Positions 5,612 through 6,124 of a stretch of DNA of 6,124 nt are shown one piece after another. Source of the DNA: Flammeovirgaceae bacterium. Its GTDB lineage: Bacteria > Bacteroidota > Bacteroidia > Cytophagales > Cyclobacteriaceae. A model generated the notes under the pieces. It was given only the letters and a program-made list of their open reading frames with translations, did not search any database and was not told the origin of the DNA. Position 1 is the first letter of the stretch. Every line of letters begins with the position of its first letter. The stretch lies in NCBI GenBank assembly GCA_003228395.1, contig QIDJ01000094.1, forward strand, positions 1-6,124, in the 5' to 3' direction. The position numbers were made by a program, and so were the translations under genes.

Positions 5612-5763
5612 TATATTGAATTGTTTTTCTATAGATATTACAGGTTTGCTGTATCCTGCAATTTTGTGTCAGGATAATTTTTAAAATAGAAGTGCAGCGC
5701 ACCGATCATATTTACAGGTATTTGCCTGATATTAAGACAAGGTGCGGAGCACCGTGATATTAG
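5612..5763 (+). repeat. Right copy of the ~150-bp module with two plus-oriented palindromes
   Basis: This is the counterpart of 4936-5119, without the 32-nt extra piece. It contains a decayed minus-oriented palindrome (GGTTTGCTGTATCC, 5643-5656), then GTGCAGCGCAC (5692-5702, 4-bp stem) and GGTGCGGAGCACC (5741-5753, perfect 5-bp stem). Steps are about 48 and 50 nt, and the final palindrome is followed by GTGATATT as at 5158. The module ends about 110 nt before the chromate-transporter start. Confidence 0.8.
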
Positions 5764-5872
5764 TGTTGTCGAATATACATGTGCAACAAAACTGATCATA
5801 CAAAATACCATCCGGTAATTAAAAGAATTTCTTTTATGTCTCTTTTGCAGTATTCTTTATTTTTAGCATTCC

Positions 5873-6124
5873 ATGGAACAATCCGGATCTGACAACAAGC
5901 CGTCTTTACTTTACCTTGTCAAAACTTTTTTAGTTGTCGGGGCATCCTCATTCGGGGGCTATTCGGCGCTGATTTCGGTGGTTCAGGACAGGCTTGTTGA
6001 GCGGGATAAGCTGATTTCAAATAAAATCATTGTCGAAGGATTTTCACTTGCTTCGGTTTTACCGGGTCCGGTGGCAGTGAATACGGTAACCTATATCGGA
6101 TTCAGTTTACGCGGATGGCCCGGG
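5873..6124 (+). CDS. chrA: Chromate transporter (CHR/ChrA family), N-terminal fragment
   Basis: An open frame of 84 codons runs from the ATG at 5873 to the window end without a stop. Seen: a hydrophilic start (MEQSGSDNKPS), then a first membrane segment 'LLYLVKTFLVVGASSFGGYSALISVV' (split here as about residues 12-37), 'QDRLVERDKLIS' (38-49), 'FSLASVLPGPVAVN' (57-70) and 'YIGFSLRGWPG' (74-84). Known: SFGG near the start, PGP about 35 residues later and a following YxGxxLxGxxG are signatures of the CHR family of inner-membrane anion transporters, whose studied members expel chromate in antiport with sulfate or proton motive force. The usual FGGP or FGGGY reads FGGY here. The start fits the family's N-terminus; no Shine-Dalgarno and no convincing promoter is visible, and the nearest upstream feature is the repeat module ending at 5763. 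Whether it is the one-domain or two-domain form cannot be seen, and chromate as the substrate is by family only. Confidence 0.85.
   Translation, partial: MEQSGSDNKPSLLYLVKTFLVVGASSFGGYSALISVVQDRLVERDKLISNKIIVEGFSLASVLPGPVAVNTVTYIGFSLRGWPG

Noticed and set aside
5451..5702. Minus-strand frame of 83 codons overlapping the transposase end and the repeats
   Set aside because: It runs antisense through the end of the transposase and through non-coding palindromes, resembles no family, and would require coding through the repeat modules.
5851..5858. TATTCTTT as a -7 box for the chromate-transporter gene
   Set aside because: It lacks the terminal G of the TAnnTTTG consensus and no TTTG lies at the proper distance upstream; AT-rich leaders give such matches by chance.

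Overview
The window comes from a member of the Bacteroidota. It carries a SusC/SusD outer-membrane pair followed by a third lipoprotein. The lipoproteins have short signal peptides ending in a lipobox, the starts lack strong Shine-Dalgarno sequences, and the intergenic DNA is AT-rich. A palindromic GC-rich interspersed repeat that I recall from many Bacteroidota genomes is also present. A marine or environmental Cytophagales-type lineage is my guess from the flavour of the SusD and third lipoprotein; no marker gene here settles it.

Region 1 (1-2952) is the 3' part of a nutrient-uptake operon: the C-terminus of a SusC/RagA TonB-dependent transporter, a complete SusD/RagB-type lipoprotein (22 nt downstream) and a third lipoprotein in the SusE position (7 nt further on). 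A strong intrinsic terminator closes the unit. SusC would form the barrel, SusD the lid, and the third protein a probable accessory surface binder. No glycosidase, sulfatase or peptidase is visible, so the substrate is unknown.

Region 2 (2953-4586) is a repeat-bearing intergenic stretch followed by a stand-alone arylsulfotransferase-like lipoprotein. It has an N-terminal beta-sandwich-like domain, a propeller domain and all the recognisable active-site histidines, but no cysteine pair.

Region 3 (4587-5872) is the most unusual part. It is a nest of small palindromic (REP-like) elements around a short IS200/IS605-type (Y1/HUH, RAYT-like) transposase gene. That gene keeps its HUH motif and its C-terminal tail but appears to have lost the block between them that carries the catalytic tyrosine. 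A second copy of the transposase's last codons, with its downstream palindrome, lies about 860 bp upstream as a relic. The palindromes recur at 49-51 nt steps, and a perfect 20-bp inverted repeat brackets the gene. I read this as a decayed tandem REP/RAYT locus.

Region 4 (5873-6124) is the 5' end of a chromate-transporter (CHR/ChrA family) gene that runs off the window.
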